Source: Saccharomycopsis malanga
Lineage: Eukaryota > Ascomycota > Saccharomycetes > Ascoideales > Saccharomycopsidaceae
Assembly (NCBI GenBank): GCA_004014935.1
Contig: CP025322.1
Coordinates: 1,798,001-1,862,000, forward strand
Length of the DNA: 64,000 nt
Reading direction: 5' to 3'
Shown: one piece after another, positions 30,658-39,803 of the stretch
How the letters are laid out: the number at the start of each line of letters is the position of its first letter
Position numbering within the stretch: the stretch's first letter is position 1
Program-made: the position numbers and the translations under genes
Notes under the pieces: generated by a model
Seen by the model: only the letters and a program-made list of their open reading frames with translations
Told to the model about the DNA's origin: nothing
Database searches by the model: none

Positions 30658-31352
30658 ATGTTTTTTTTTTGTTGTTATCTCGTTTTGTTTTGTTCAATTT
30701 TTTTTGTTTGAAACGCTATCTATCTATTTGCTTATTAAAAAGTTGGCTTTTGTACAATAAATGTAGTGATTTAGTTTGTTGTTAAAATCATTATTACATG
30801 GTTTATGATCTACAAGTTGGATAATCTGAACGTCTCATGTAATAATTTTGAAGACGTCTATATACGTCTATCTTTGGGTAGTTCTTGATTAGGTTCTTAT
30901 ATTTACCTGATCATATATAACATTTATGCGATTCTCATTAGATTTGGTTATTGTTTTGGTTATTGTTTTAATGTAATCCTGATGAATTGTCATTGGTCAA
31001 AAGTAGCTTACCTAATCCCTAATTTCACTTGGCATGTATTTTGTTAAAAAACCTAGTAATAAAGAACATTACACGTCAACTGTATGTATTATATATTAAA
31101 CAGTATTTTTTGTCAAAAGACTCCAAATTCACACCAATACAGACCTATTTTATTTACAATTCCAATATTTGCATGGATTAACGACGTCATAAAAATACTA
31201 GTAATTGTACTGAAGTTTGTATATATAATTTTACAAATTCACCCAACTATTGCTGCTACTGTTTGACTACAAAATGAATACCCAATAAAAACATAATATT
31301 TATATCATATCGTAACATAAATCAACATAGCAAAAGACATTATAAAGCACGC
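30658..31352. other. spacer between DUR1,2 and the small hydrophilic gene
   Basis: T-rich DUR1,2 3' end and AT-rich DNA. No gene, RNA or repeat copy is supported. Confidence 0.55.
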
Positions 31353-31562
31353 TTATTTATTACCGCCAAAGATCTTGTTGGTAATCTTGTTGACGTCAAA
31401 ACCGCCCTTAGAGTCCTTCGACTTAGAGTCTTTGTCGCCGCTCTTCTTATTTGAGCCGTTGTTGTTAAAGTCGAAATCAGTACCGTATTGACTGTTAATT
31501 TTGTTTTCGACTTGGTCAGTAGCAAAGTCTTGAGCTTGTTTTTGGTAGTTGTTGGCAGACAT
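31353..31562 (-). CDS. small hydrophilic protein
   Basis: 69 residues from the ATG at 31562 (MSANNYQKQAQDFATDQ). It is rich in Asn, Lys, Asp, Ser and Gly, with no membrane segment or signal peptide. The middle is SNKKSGDKDSKSKDSKGGF and the end NKITNKIFGGNK. Composition is like stress-induced hydrophilins and small disordered proteins of yeasts, but I recognise no specific family. A TATATAG-like box lies about 25-100 bp upstream on the minus strand, and the reading frame shows ordinary codon use, so expression is plausible. Confidence 0.6.
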   Translation of the reverse strand: MSANNYQKQAQDFATDQVENKINSQYGTDFDFNNNGSNKKSGDKDSKSKDSKGGFDVNKITNKIFGGNK

Positions 31563-32572
31563 TGTTGTATAGTATTATATAGACAGTACTCGATAATTTA
31601 GTCCTATAGTTTTATTAATTGATTGTAACAGAAGTTTGATAGAAAAATTGTGCCCCTTATATAGCCCTAAAGTGAATTTCAGGAGATTACCAATTGTATT
31701 GAGATGCTTGCTGATGACTTACCGTGATTCGTCTTTAACTTGCTCTCTCGAATTTCAGTTGAAGTCAGCGACAATCCAGTAGGATGGGTCAGCAAAGGAG
31801 CTAACAGTTTTAGCTTACAATACGTTGGGGACTTCACCGAGGAGCAATTCACCAAAAGAAACGGTTGCTCCAACTGGGATATAAGGTTTGAGCAATTGTA
31901 TCTACAAAATCCAGAATATCATTTCCGTAGCGTTCTGCTTCTGACTGATGTTACGTCATTGCCACACAGCAAGACAATACTGTCATTTTCCTTTGCATTG
32001 ATGAGAGCATCAAGGTCTTTGACAATTAACTCAATAAAAGCTTTTTTTGTACAAACAGCTACTCACTCATCAAGTGTCTAAATCGAGCACCAAAACTTTC
32101 ATATTGGTAAAAAAATGTTTGTAGATAGATTAATTGCTTTGAATCTTTCAGAGTATTGAATATCTTATAGTCATAACAAATGTATGACTACATACACCCT
32201 AACAAATTGCTTTGACTCTTACAGCTGACAGCGCTATATCATTCTCAGTGTATCTTCCATTAACAATAGTTTTACACTCTATACCTATTTTTACAATCAT
32301 CAGTATGGTAATGAATACACGCTTTTCATCCTATCTCATGAAAGTAGTATACGTGGAAAGTGTATATATATCTCAAGCTGTAATGTTGAGCCAGTAAGAG
32401 ACTTTAGGACGGCAAAATGACCTAATCAATTAGTCAGCGTTTCTTACGAATTAAAAAATAATTACATAAGTTTAGTTAGGGTTGATTTTTCAGTATGGAG
32501 ATGGGTGGCACTATGAGCGCTAACATACTAAGAAAAGACTATAAAAGTGTTGAATAAACATATATTAAAACA
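31563..32572. other. spacer with possible decayed coding sequence
   Basis: Between about 31700 and 32085 the DNA is less AT-rich and looks coding-like, but no complete gene can be supported on either strand. The 113-codon plus-strand frame (31740-32081) has only a TTG start. On the minus strand, about 40 codons near 32045-31925 read FIELIVKDLDALINAKEND and then the frame breaks. The UBP14 promoter has a TATAAAAG box near 32540. Confidence 0.45.
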
Positions 32573-35059
32573 ATGGCCGTAGTAATTGAAGCTGCTCTGA
32601 TACGACCACCGAGTTACTCGGATAGTGTCTTCAAAGATGAGTGTTTGTTCAGCTTCCAGACGCCTGAATCTGAAGGCGGGTTGAATGTGTGTCTTGAGTG
32701 TTACCAAGGGTTTGCTCCTTTAAATGTTACGGATAAAACGAACTATACGTTTTCGCATTATTCCGTGACGGGACATTCGCTTTTTTTGAACATCCAAAAG
32801 TTTTTCCAGAAGGAGGTGCAAGAACAGCAGTTACAGAAAAAGCTCAAGCTCGATAAAGTGCAGATTCTCCAGGAAAACGAAGACGACTACTATGTTTCTG
32901 AGTACAAGTTAGTGTCTGTGGAGAAGGACTTTGCGGTGCCATTGAGTGTGAGCCAGATATCAGGCAGCTACCAGGTGCTGAACCCGGATATTTCTGACAA
33001 TATCAAGGCCACAATTGTAGGCGTATTGGAAGCGACATCTATGAAAATGAAAAACGATATCCAATCATGGGAGCAAGAGATCAAGCCATGCAAGCATTCT
33101 GAAAAGCTTCAGCAGTCCGTTTCTGGCAATTATATATTGCCTAAAGCGTGTGTTACCTGTGGTTTACAGGAAAATTTGTGGATTTGTTTGCATTGTGGAA
33201 ATATTGGATGCGGTAGAGAGCAGTTTGGCGGGTTGAAAGGTAATTCACATGCTTTAAAACATAACGATTATACACAACATCCTGTTGCTGTAAAGCTTGG
33301 CTCGTTGTCTCTTAAGCAAGGCAAGGCCGACTGTTATTGTTATGAATGTAACGACGAAGTCAAGGTGATTGATTTGGCTGATAAATTAAAAGTTTTTGGA
33401 ATCAACACACAGTCGTTCAGTGAGCAGAACGAAAAGACATTGACAGAACTCAATATTCAGCAAAACTTGACGTGGCAATTTAATATGGAGTCCGATACCG
33501 GTGAATTACTTGAACCAGTTTTCGGAAAGAGTCTTGTGGGATTGAAAAATTTGGGTAATTCCTGCTATATAAATTCTACCATTCAAGTGTTGGCTCATTT
33601 GAAAAGCTTTCAAGATATTTTCTACGGAAAAGATTATTTCAACTTTCCGTTGGAGTCACTTCAGAAACCGTATGATGACTTGTATCTCCAGTTGATCAAG
33701 ATCTACAATGGTGTAGTGAGCGACAAGTACTCTAAGCCTAATATGAACTCTACTGACTCAATCAAGTGGCAAAAAGGGTTGAGTCTTGCTATATTCAAAT
33801 CTCTTATTGGCAAGGCTAACGAGGAATTCAAATCTCAGAACCAACAAGACGCTTTTGAATTTTTGCTTTTTTTCTTCGATCAAATGGAAACGTACTACTA
33901 TAAACATAATAGCCTAGATTCCAGCTGTTTTAAAGAAAACCCTGTTGACCGTTTTAAGTTTGTGATGAACAACAAGCTTGTGTTGGATAATAAATTCAAA
34001 ATCCATAAGGAATTGGACAATTACTTGATGTTGAATCTTCCTGAACAAGTCGATCGTACCGATGAAGATGGCATTATTCAATACAAAAAAGTAGATATCA
34101 ATGAAGCTATTCATGATCATTTCACTAGTAACGAACTGCTTGACTTAGGTGGCCAAGATTATGTTAAATACAACAGACTTGCTTCTTTACCTGACCTTTT
34201 ATTGGTGCAAATCCAAAGAGCAAAATTGGTAAATTGGGTTCCTACAAAAACAAGTGTTCCTGTCATAGTTCCCGATGAAAAAATCAACTTGTCCCAATAT
34301 GTTTTGTCTGTTAATGAGGCCCAGGCTGAGGCTTCTTCTTCTAAATTGATTCTCGAAGAAGAAGAAGAGGAGGAAACAAAAGAGACTTTTGAGGCTAACC
34401 AGGAGGTGATGAATAACTTATTGCAGATGGGATTTCCAGAAAATAGATGTAAGAAGGCTCTTTTAAACGTAGGCAATTCGTCAAACCCTGAGGATGCAAT
34501 GAACTGGTTGTTTGCTCATATGGAAGACCCAGACATCGACGAGCCATTGGTACTTCCTGCTGGAGGTATGACTAAAGATTTTAATGAGCCATCCGACGAA
34601 CAAGTAAACAACTTGGTGGCCATGGGATTCACAGAGAAACTTGCAAAGAAAGCCTTGTATGTGAATGGTAAAAACCCAGAGGCTGCGGTAGAATGGCTTT
34701 TCAACAACCCAGATGACAATGGCGAAATAGACAAGGCCACAGACAAGCCAACGGGCCAGCCTTGTGCAAAAGATCAGATTGAACAGATCTTGGCTAGCAC
34801 AAGAGATATTATTTATGAAAAGGACGCTGAGTACTATTTAAAAGGAGTTGTTTGCCATAAGGGAAACTCGATCCATACAGGCCATTATGTCAGTTTTATC
34901 AGACAGAAATACGAGGGTAAGGTGCAATGGGTGTTGTATAATGATGAGAAGGTTGTTCTTGCTAACGATAAAAAAAATATGGATGAAATTGAAAAGAATG
35001 GATACTTGTTTTTGTTCGTGAAACACGGCAGTGTTGACGACGAGTTTAGCGAGGCTTGA
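32573..35059 (+). CDS. UBP14: Ubp14/USP5-type ubiquitin protease
   Basis: A cysteine protease that takes apart free, unanchored ubiquitin chains and so keeps ubiquitin recycling. The 828 residues start at the ATG at 32573. Domains in order: an N-terminal region with TPESEGGLNVCLECYQGF (about 32-49), the UBP zinc finger (about 170-250; CVTCGLQENLWICLHCG and HALKHNDYTQHP), and the USP catalytic core starting at GLKNLGNSCYINSTIQVL with nucleophile Cys331. Two UBA domains are inserted in the core (MNNLLQMGFPENRCKKAL near 613 and VNNLVAMGFTEKLAKKAL near 678). The His box NSIHTGHYVSF lies near 767 and WVLYNDEKV near 786. This is the full USP5 arrangement. Confidence 0.96.
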   Translation: MAVVIEAALIRPPSYSDSVFKDECLFSFQTPESEGGLNVCLECYQGFAPLNVTDKTNYTFSHYSVTGHSLFLNIQKFFQKEVQEQQLQKKLKLDKVQILQENEDDYYVSEYKLVSVEKDFAVPLSVSQISGSYQVLNPDISDNIKATIVGVLEATSMKMKNDIQSWEQEIKPCKHSEKLQQSVSGNYILPKACVTCGLQENLWICLHCGNIGCGREQFGGLKGNSHALKHNDYTQHPVAVKLGSLSLKQGKADCYCYECNDEVKVIDLADKLKVFGINTQSFSEQNEKTLTELNIQQNLTWQFNMESDTGELLEPVFGKSLVGLKNLGNSCYINSTIQVLAHLKSFQDIFYGKDYFNFPLESLQKPYDDLYLQLIKIYNGVVSDKYSKPNMNSTDSIKWQKGLSLAIFKSLIGKANEEFKSQNQQDAFEFLLFFFDQMETYYYKHNSLDSSCFKENPVDRFKFVMNNKLVLDNKFKIHKELDNYLMLNLPEQVDRTDEDGIIQYKKVDINEAIHDHFTSNELLDLGGQDYVKYNRLASLPDLLLVQIQRAKLVNWVPTKTSVPVIVPDEKINLSQYVLSVNEAQAEASSSKLILEEEEEEETKETFEANQEVMNNLLQMGFPENRCKKALLNVGNSSNPEDAMNWLFAHMEDPDIDEPLVLPAGGMTKDFNEPSDEQVNNLVAMGFTEKLAKKALYVNGKNPEAAVEWLFNNPDDNGEIDKATDKPTGQPCAKDQIEQILASTRDIIYEKDAEYYLKGVVCHKGNSIHTGHYVSFIRQKYEGKVQWVLYNDEKVVLANDKKNMDEIEKNGYLFLFVKHGSVDDEFSEA

Positions 35060-35574
35060 TGAATATGTTGTTAGCAGTAATACATGAATTGCATTTCTTT
35101 ATTTGTAGACGTGATACACTACTGTAACTTTACTAGTTGTCTGTTGTTAGTTGAGACAAATTTTGTTGGCTCGGGTTATTATAACATAATCTGGGGTAGA
35201 TTCTAGGTATCTATATAGGTGGTGCCTAACAAAAGCATTAATCTCATCTTCGTGAAGATGATATGCCTAACAAATCTCATCTTCATGAAGATGTATGAAC
35301 CAATATATGTATAGTAAAGGGGCAGTTGGGCAAGTGTGGTGAATCAAACGAGGTCTTGTTCATAAAAAGGAACTGGGAACAGTGTTTTCAAAGAATTTGA
35401 AGTACAACTATTACTGTATTATTATGTAAATGTCATCAATTTAATGTGGTCTTTTGAAATCATTAAGATTTTGTAGTGGGCTATTGGTAGTGTCATTGAA
35501 TCTAATACAGTTGACATTGATTTTTCAAAGTTTTTGCAAATTTAAAAATGCTCATTCTGATTTCCCAAAAACAC
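35060..35574. other. UBP14 3' flank
   Basis: AT-rich DNA with a short tandem pair of palindromes at 35245-35293 (listed separately). No gene or RNA is supported. Confidence 0.5.
35223..35295. repeat. tandem pair of TTCNNGAA palindromes
   Basis: GCCTAACAAA with CATCTTCGTGAAGATG (35245-35260), then GCCTAACAAA with CATCTTCATGAAGATG (35278-35293). The second 16-mer is a perfect palindrome and the first differs by one pair. The core TTCNNGAA resembles a heat-shock element half set, but it lies 3' of UBP14 and over 1.1 kb from DES1. It could equally form a transcript hairpin. Confidence 0.5.
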
Positions 35575-35869
35575 GAAAAAAGTATTATCAGATTGTCATG
35601 TATGAGAGAAATTAACTATATTTTGCGTGTACTAATGTTTAGCGGGATCACCTACTACTACTTTCCAATTATAATTTTCCATAAATGTATCATGGGTAGT
35701 AAACATCTATATGCTTCTAGTCCTGTGAGCTGATTGACTAGATACATTAACCCGTATTCTATGTTTGCCCTATCTACAGATGCCATCCCTATTCTTTTCT
35801 AATCCTTTTAATATAGTCAGGCTACGTTTTACCCATTCTCCGGTCAATACAAACTCATCTTAATATTAC
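35575..35869 (-). mobile_element. LTR-like dispersed repeat fossil, copy 2
   Basis: On the minus strand it begins TGTAATATTAAGATGAG, then GAGAATGGGTAAAAC and a TATATTAAAAGG box, in the same order as the copy near 15.4 kb. About 295 bp, no coding part, degraded. A solo LTR is the simplest reading; family not assigned. Confidence 0.45.
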
Positions 35870-35879
35870 AATAAATGAA

Positions 35880-36015
35880 ATAGTTATTATCAGATCACCT
35901 TGTACGAAAAAACTAACTACACTTTACTTATACTACTGTTTAGCAAAATCACCTACTAATTTCCCATTAGAATTATCTAATTCATATTCATGAGCTTTTC
36001 TAGTGAGCTCAAAAT
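35880..36015 (-). mobile_element. LTR-like dispersed repeat fossil, partial copy 3
   Basis: Directly next to copy 2 and similar to its distal half: both carry TTATCAGAT, a CTAACTA or TTAACTA block, GTTTAGC, ATCACCTACTA and a GTGAGCT end. It looks like a truncated second unit in tandem with copy 2. Confidence 0.4.
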
Positions 36016-36401
36016 CTTACGATAGAGTTTCATATATAACTCAGCCCACGTTGCGCACTGCCTCTACAGTTAACAAAATATAAAATTTTAATGCTTTTTG
36101 GCCCCCAATAAAAAAGTTACAAACCAACTGACAATAAACCAACAATCAGCCAGTTTCACAGGATAATTTAACATTTATTAACACGTTTTGGACACGGTTT
36201 CCAGATGGACATCTAAGAGTATAGGTTATGAACTTGATGATCAGCTTTTTCCGCCCGGTAGAGTGAAAAATTCATACAGGTGTAAACATTTCAGATCAGA
36301 TCATATTTGATTTTTTCCATTTTTTTTATTTTGCCATAAATATTCGGTTTTTGCCATCGATAATACTGCATATCGGCATTTATATAATAAAAACGGCCAT
36401 A
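36016..36401. other. DES1 promoter region
   Basis: AT-rich DNA with an ATAAATATT box about 65 bp before the DES1 start and a T-run at about 36312-36329. No other feature is seen. Confidence 0.4.
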
Positions 36402-37529
36402 ATGAGCGAGATAATACACAAGCCCAGCAAACAGACCATACAGGTGGGCACGCCCGAGGTCCACGAGGACAACTTACGGAAGCTTAACGATTTTTACTGG
36501 ACAGATAAAAAGGAGCCACACACATATCGTAGAAAGGAGATCTTGAAAAGACATCCCGAGGTGCGGAAACTCACTGGTCCAGAGCCTCTTACGAAATATA
36601 TCATCTTTGGGGTGGTTTCACTTCAGTTCACATGTGCTTACTTATTACGGAACACTCCTATTTTGAGCTGGCAGTTTCTTTTAACTGCATATATTATCGG
36701 TGCCACAGCCAACCAGAACTGTTTTCTTGCCATACATGAAATGTCCCACAATCTTGCCTTCAAATCTCCTCTTCACAACCAACTCTATTCTATTGTTGCC
36801 AACCTCCCCATCGGCATACCCTACTCTGCCAGCTTCAAGCCCTACCATCAGTTACACCACAAGTTTTTGGGAGACGTGAGGTATGACACAGATCTCCCAA
36901 CCACTTTTGAAGCAGTCTTCTTGTCCAATGTTTGCGGTAAAGCGTTTTTTGCTACTTTCCAGCTCTTTTTCTACGCACTCAGACCAATGTTCATCACGAC
37001 AGTCAAACCTACCTTGATTCACTTATTGAACGTGCTTTGCCAGGTGTTTGTAGACTACTTGATGGTCCATCATTGGGGTTCCAACTCATTGTACTACTTT
37101 ATAATAAGTTCATTCCTTGCAGGATCCATCCACCCATGTGCTGGTCATTTTATCTCCGAACATTACATCTTAAACCCGCCAACTAGCAGAGAATACCTTA
37201 GATCTAAATCTCTTTACATTAAAACTGTCTTACAAGATGAAGTCGTTCCACCGCCAGAAACATACTCCTATTATGGCATTCTCAACATTTTCACTTGGAA
37301 CGTTGGCTTGCATAACGAGCATCATGACTTTCCATACGTTGCTTGGTCCAAATTACCTAAACTTCATGATATTGCCAACGAGTTCTACGAACCTTTGCCT
37401 AAAACATCAAGTTGGGCTTACACCATCATTGATTTCATCTTCAATAAAGACATTACCCTTTGGAATAGAGTCAAACGTGATTTGGCCAATAGCTCCACCG
37501 TTGAAGCAACTGATTTAAATGTTAATTAG
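36402..37529 (+). CDS. DES1: sphingolipid delta-4 desaturase
   Basis: An endoplasmic reticulum membrane di-iron enzyme that introduces the delta-4 double bond into the long-chain base of dihydroceramide, on the way to fungal glucosylceramides. I chose the ATG at 36402 (MSEIIHKPSKQTIQVG, 375 residues); the frame extends upstream only from a TTG. The N-terminal motif FYWTDKKEPHTYRRKEILKR (20 residues, about 31-50) is family-specific. The three His boxes are HEMSH (about 127-131), HQLHHKF (about 164-170) and NEHHDFPYVAW (about 307-317). Hydrophobic segments lie between them. As I recall, S. cerevisiae lacks this gene while many other yeasts keep it. Confidence 0.95.
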   Translation: MSEIIHKPSKQTIQVGTPEVHEDNLRKLNDFYWTDKKEPHTYRRKEILKRHPEVRKLTGPEPLTKYIIFGVVSLQFTCAYLLRNTPILSWQFLLTAYIIGATANQNCFLAIHEMSHNLAFKSPLHNQLYSIVANLPIGIPYSASFKPYHQLHHKFLGDVRYDTDLPTTFEAVFLSNVCGKAFFATFQLFFYALRPMFITTVKPTLIHLLNVLCQVFVDYLMVHHWGSNSLYYFIISSFLAGSIHPCAGHFISEHYILNPPTSREYLRSKSLYIKTVLQDEVVPPPETYSYYGILNIFTWNVGLHNEHHDFPYVAWSKLPKLHDIANEFYEPLPKTSSWAYTIIDFIFNKDITLWNRVKRDLANSSTVEATDLNVN

Positions 37530-37538
37530 TTATTATCT

Positions 37539-37577
37539 ATAGATAGATAGATAGATATATATATATATATATATATA
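37539..37577 (+). repeat. (GATA)n and (TA)n microsatellite
   Basis: Four GATA units followed by about eleven TA units directly after DES1. It is a simple-sequence tract in the 3' flank with no evident function. Confidence 0.85.
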
Positions 37578-37791
37578 ATCATACTTATTACACTTCAATC
37601 TCGCTTAAATGCACAGTTATGCATGGTAATGCGCTATACTGTATGTTTCCGCATATATCATATGACGATGCTTGAAAAGTTTAAATTTTTTTTTTTTCTA
37701 AGTATTTTATGAGAAGATTGTTCGTATTAGTGTTGATGGAGATGGCAGCAGAACAGCGAACAATATTAGTGAAGAGGGAGGCGTAGTTACG

Positions 37792-38255
37792 ATGCTTACG
37801 TTTTGCCCATATTGTTCGAACATGCTTGTTGTATGTAAATGTGATTTGTTTGAATCTTTAAAGTACACATATTAATATTTTATAGGTTTCCAAAAGTGGA
37901 GCAACAGGCCAGAATAGGTTTGTCTGTTCAACGTGTCCGTACGAGTTCCCAATAGTAGGTGTACTGATGTATAATAGAAAAGAGCTTGAGCGTAAAGAGG
38001 TTGACGATGTGCTTGGTGGAGATGGTGCGTGGGATAATGTCGATCAGACTGCCGCACAATGTCCTGTGGAGTCTTGTGGTGGAGATAGGGCTTATTTCTT
38101 CCAGTTGCAAATCAGAAGTGCGGATGAGCCTATGACAACGTTTTACAAGGTATGTAGTATGGGAGAACGCTGTTTTTTCAGCAATATTATGAAGGAGTTT
38201 TGTATTAACCTGTATTTAGTGTGTCAAGTGTGGTAATCAATGGAGAGAAAACTAA
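37792..38255 (+). CDS. RPC11: RNA polymerase III subunit C11, spliced with two introns
   Basis: A small zinc-ribbon subunit of RNA polymerase III required for RNA cleavage, termination and reinitiation. Three exons, 37792-37830, 37886-38149 and 38220-38255, give 112 residues. Intron 1 (55 nt) has GTATGT, TATTAAT and TATAG; intron 2 (70 nt) has GTATGT, TATTAAC and TTTAG. Exon 1 gives MLTFCPYCSNMLV, the first Cys pair of the N-terminal ribbon; exon 2 gives CSTCPYEFPIVG and the signature RKEVDDVLGG with AYFFQLQIRSADEPMTTFYK; exon 3 gives CVKCGNQWREN. The acidic RSADEP hairpin is the catalytic TFIIS-like tip. Both introns keep frame and fall at the zinc ribbons. Confidence 0.96.
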
Positions 38256-38631
38256 GCAGAGAATTTGTTTTACTCGGCAAAATTTAATTTTCAATTTTAT
38301 TATTGACAATTTAGAAAAGTTTGACAATATTTAGATGTGTTTATTTAACATTTTTGAGATATTTAAACTTTTCATGTTCACTCCGCGTCTTAGAAAATAT
38401 GGTAGAATTTGTCTGGTCATTTTGACTACTTTTTGTTGACTTGACAATTTTGCAAATTAAATGAAAACGGTTCACCAATGCTTTTCATATTTCAAATCTT
38501 GAACATCCTTGATTCATGGTCACATATCAAGTGTATTATAGCTTTTACTGGTGGTACTTATCTTCTATATAAGTGTGCCACGTTTATAATAAATTGTTGA
38601 TATAACTTTTTGCAACTAATTCTTTAAAGTA
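38256..38631. other. RPC11 3' flank
   Basis: AT-rich DNA with no supported feature up to the repeat cluster that begins at 38632. Confidence 0.5.
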
Positions 38632-38674
38632 GCTGATATCTACTGGGCTCCAAATATAAAGTATTATAATCATT
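38632..38674 (+). repeat. SINE-like repeat, 3' end fragment (B0)
   Basis: GCTGATATCTACTGGGCTCC then AAATATAAAGTATTATAATC equals the family 3' end and a short worn tail. It is followed at once by the head of copy B, so copy B appears to have landed in this older tail. Confidence 0.8.
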
Positions 38675-38675
38675 A

Positions 38676-38975
38676 TGCCACTGGGCCGTATGGCTCAGTG
38701 GCCAGTGCTCTTTGAGTAGAGAAAAAAAAAAGCACCCGGGTTCGATTCCTGGACGAGTACTTTTTACGAAGCTGAGCGTGATTCCATAGGCAAGGGCAAC
38801 TGTATGGAAAGACCAAAGTGTAGCGGTTACTTTCAACCAATTGGGTGAGAGGATTATGATTGACAGTACATGGTTGGGTTTTCCCCACTGGATTTCACCA
38901 AGATCTTTTAGATATAGGGAGTATATAGGAAACTGATATTTACTGGGCTTAAAATATATGACATTATTATTAATT
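38676..38975 (+). mobile_element. tRNA-headed SINE-like repeat, full copy (B)
   Basis: GCCACTGGGCCGTATGGCTC opens the head, with A box TGGCTCAGTGG at 38691-38701 and B box GGGTTCGATTCC at 38738-38749. TTTTT follows at 38761-38765. The body runs through GCAACTGT, GGTTACTTTCAACCAATTGG, GATTATGATTGACAG, GGTTTTCCCCACTGG and CACCAAG to CTGATATTTACTGGGC. The tail is a mix of ATT units (38962-38978). All blocks are close to consensus. Confidence 0.9.
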
Positions 38976-39004
38976 ATTATTTTATATTTCAAGCCCAGTG
39001 GCCT
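38976..39004 (-). repeat. SINE-like repeat collapsed to its two ends (B1)
   Basis: On the minus strand GGCCACTGGGCTTGAAATAT joins the element's first bases (GGCCACTGGGC) straight to its last (ACTGGGCTTGAAATAT). The shared 7-mer ACTGGGC occurs at both ends of full copies, so the interior was probably lost between these direct repeats. Confidence 0.6.
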
Positions 39005-39087
39005 ATTACAAAAGTTTATTGAAAATGATTAGATATTCCAAAGGGTACATCTATAAATAAAGATGAATATACGAAATCACCGAATTG

Positions 39088-39121
39088 TTATCTACTGGGT
39101 TCAAAATATAAGATAATCTTT
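39088..39121 (+). repeat. SINE-like repeat, 3' end fragment (C0)
   Basis: TTATCTACTGGGTTCAAAAT and ATAAGATAATC match the family 3' end. Copy C starts right after it, repeating the tail-to-head arrangement seen at B0/B. Confidence 0.7.
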
Positions 39122-39455
39122 ATACGCAAATTAGTCACTAAAAAAGCACCTAACAAGCTCAAGGGTTCGAACCCGACTACAAATGACCTTTACTGGCTAT
39201 TTTTACAAGGCCTTTTCCTAATTCTACTGGCAGGTGCAACTGTATGAATTATAACCTGGAACAAAATTTGCGCTTAATTTTCTCTAATGCTTACAATCCA
39301 ATTCATCTACTGAACAGATTATGACCAACAGGACATGTTTGGGTTTTCCCACCGAGTTTTACCAAGTCCCTTTAGACATTCACATCGCACTTTTATATAC
39401 AAAACTGATATCTACTTGGCTCGAAGTATAAGATATTATCAACATTAACATTACA
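39122..39455 (+). mobile_element. SINE-like repeat, decayed near-full copy (C)
   Basis: The A-box part is degraded (TTAGTCACTAAAAAAGCACC), but the B box is excellent (AAGGGTTCGAACCCG at about 39161). The body keeps GGCAGGTGCAACTGTATG, AATGCTTACAATCCAATTC, AGATTATGACC, CATGTTTGGGTTTTCCCACC, CAAGTCCCTTTAGACATT and CTGATATCTACTTGGCTCG. The tail is interrupted ATT-like DNA. Part of the three-unit cluster between RPC11 and the Mum2-like gene. Confidence 0.8.
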
Positions 39456-39803
39456 ACTAGCTCTTCCCACTGGCTTGTACAACTAACGACCTTCCAAATC
39501 TGGCCCTACCTGCACTAGAAGCCCTGCTCCTGCATGTAAACAACATGTCTTCCTGCTGGAAGCAGTGCTTGTTCTTTTGGGCAATATATAAAGGGAAACC
39601 GAATTCCTAATTTTGAGATTGTAAGCTGTGTTTATTTTCTCTTAAAATGGTTCTCTTGTGTTTCATTTGAGCCGTATTGTTGCGTACAATGTACCGCACT
39701 TCTATAGTATGTATATTTAAACAGTTGGGACGGTCATGGGGGTTAACACCGATATTTCTAGTAGTAAAAACTGACAATTATATAGGGGCCAGGAGAAAAT
39801 AAA
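39456..39803. other. promoter of the Mum2-like gene
   Basis: More GC-balanced than the repeat cluster, with a CACTGGCTTGT block of doubtful origin at about 39469 and a GCAATATATAAAGGG box at about 39580-39594. No gene or RNA is supported. Confidence 0.4.

Noticed and set aside
38676-38760. A functional tRNA gene at the head of copy B
   Set aside because: The A and B boxes are good, but no anticodon arm or acceptor pairing closes, and the same head recurs with the same body elsewhere. It is part of the repeat.
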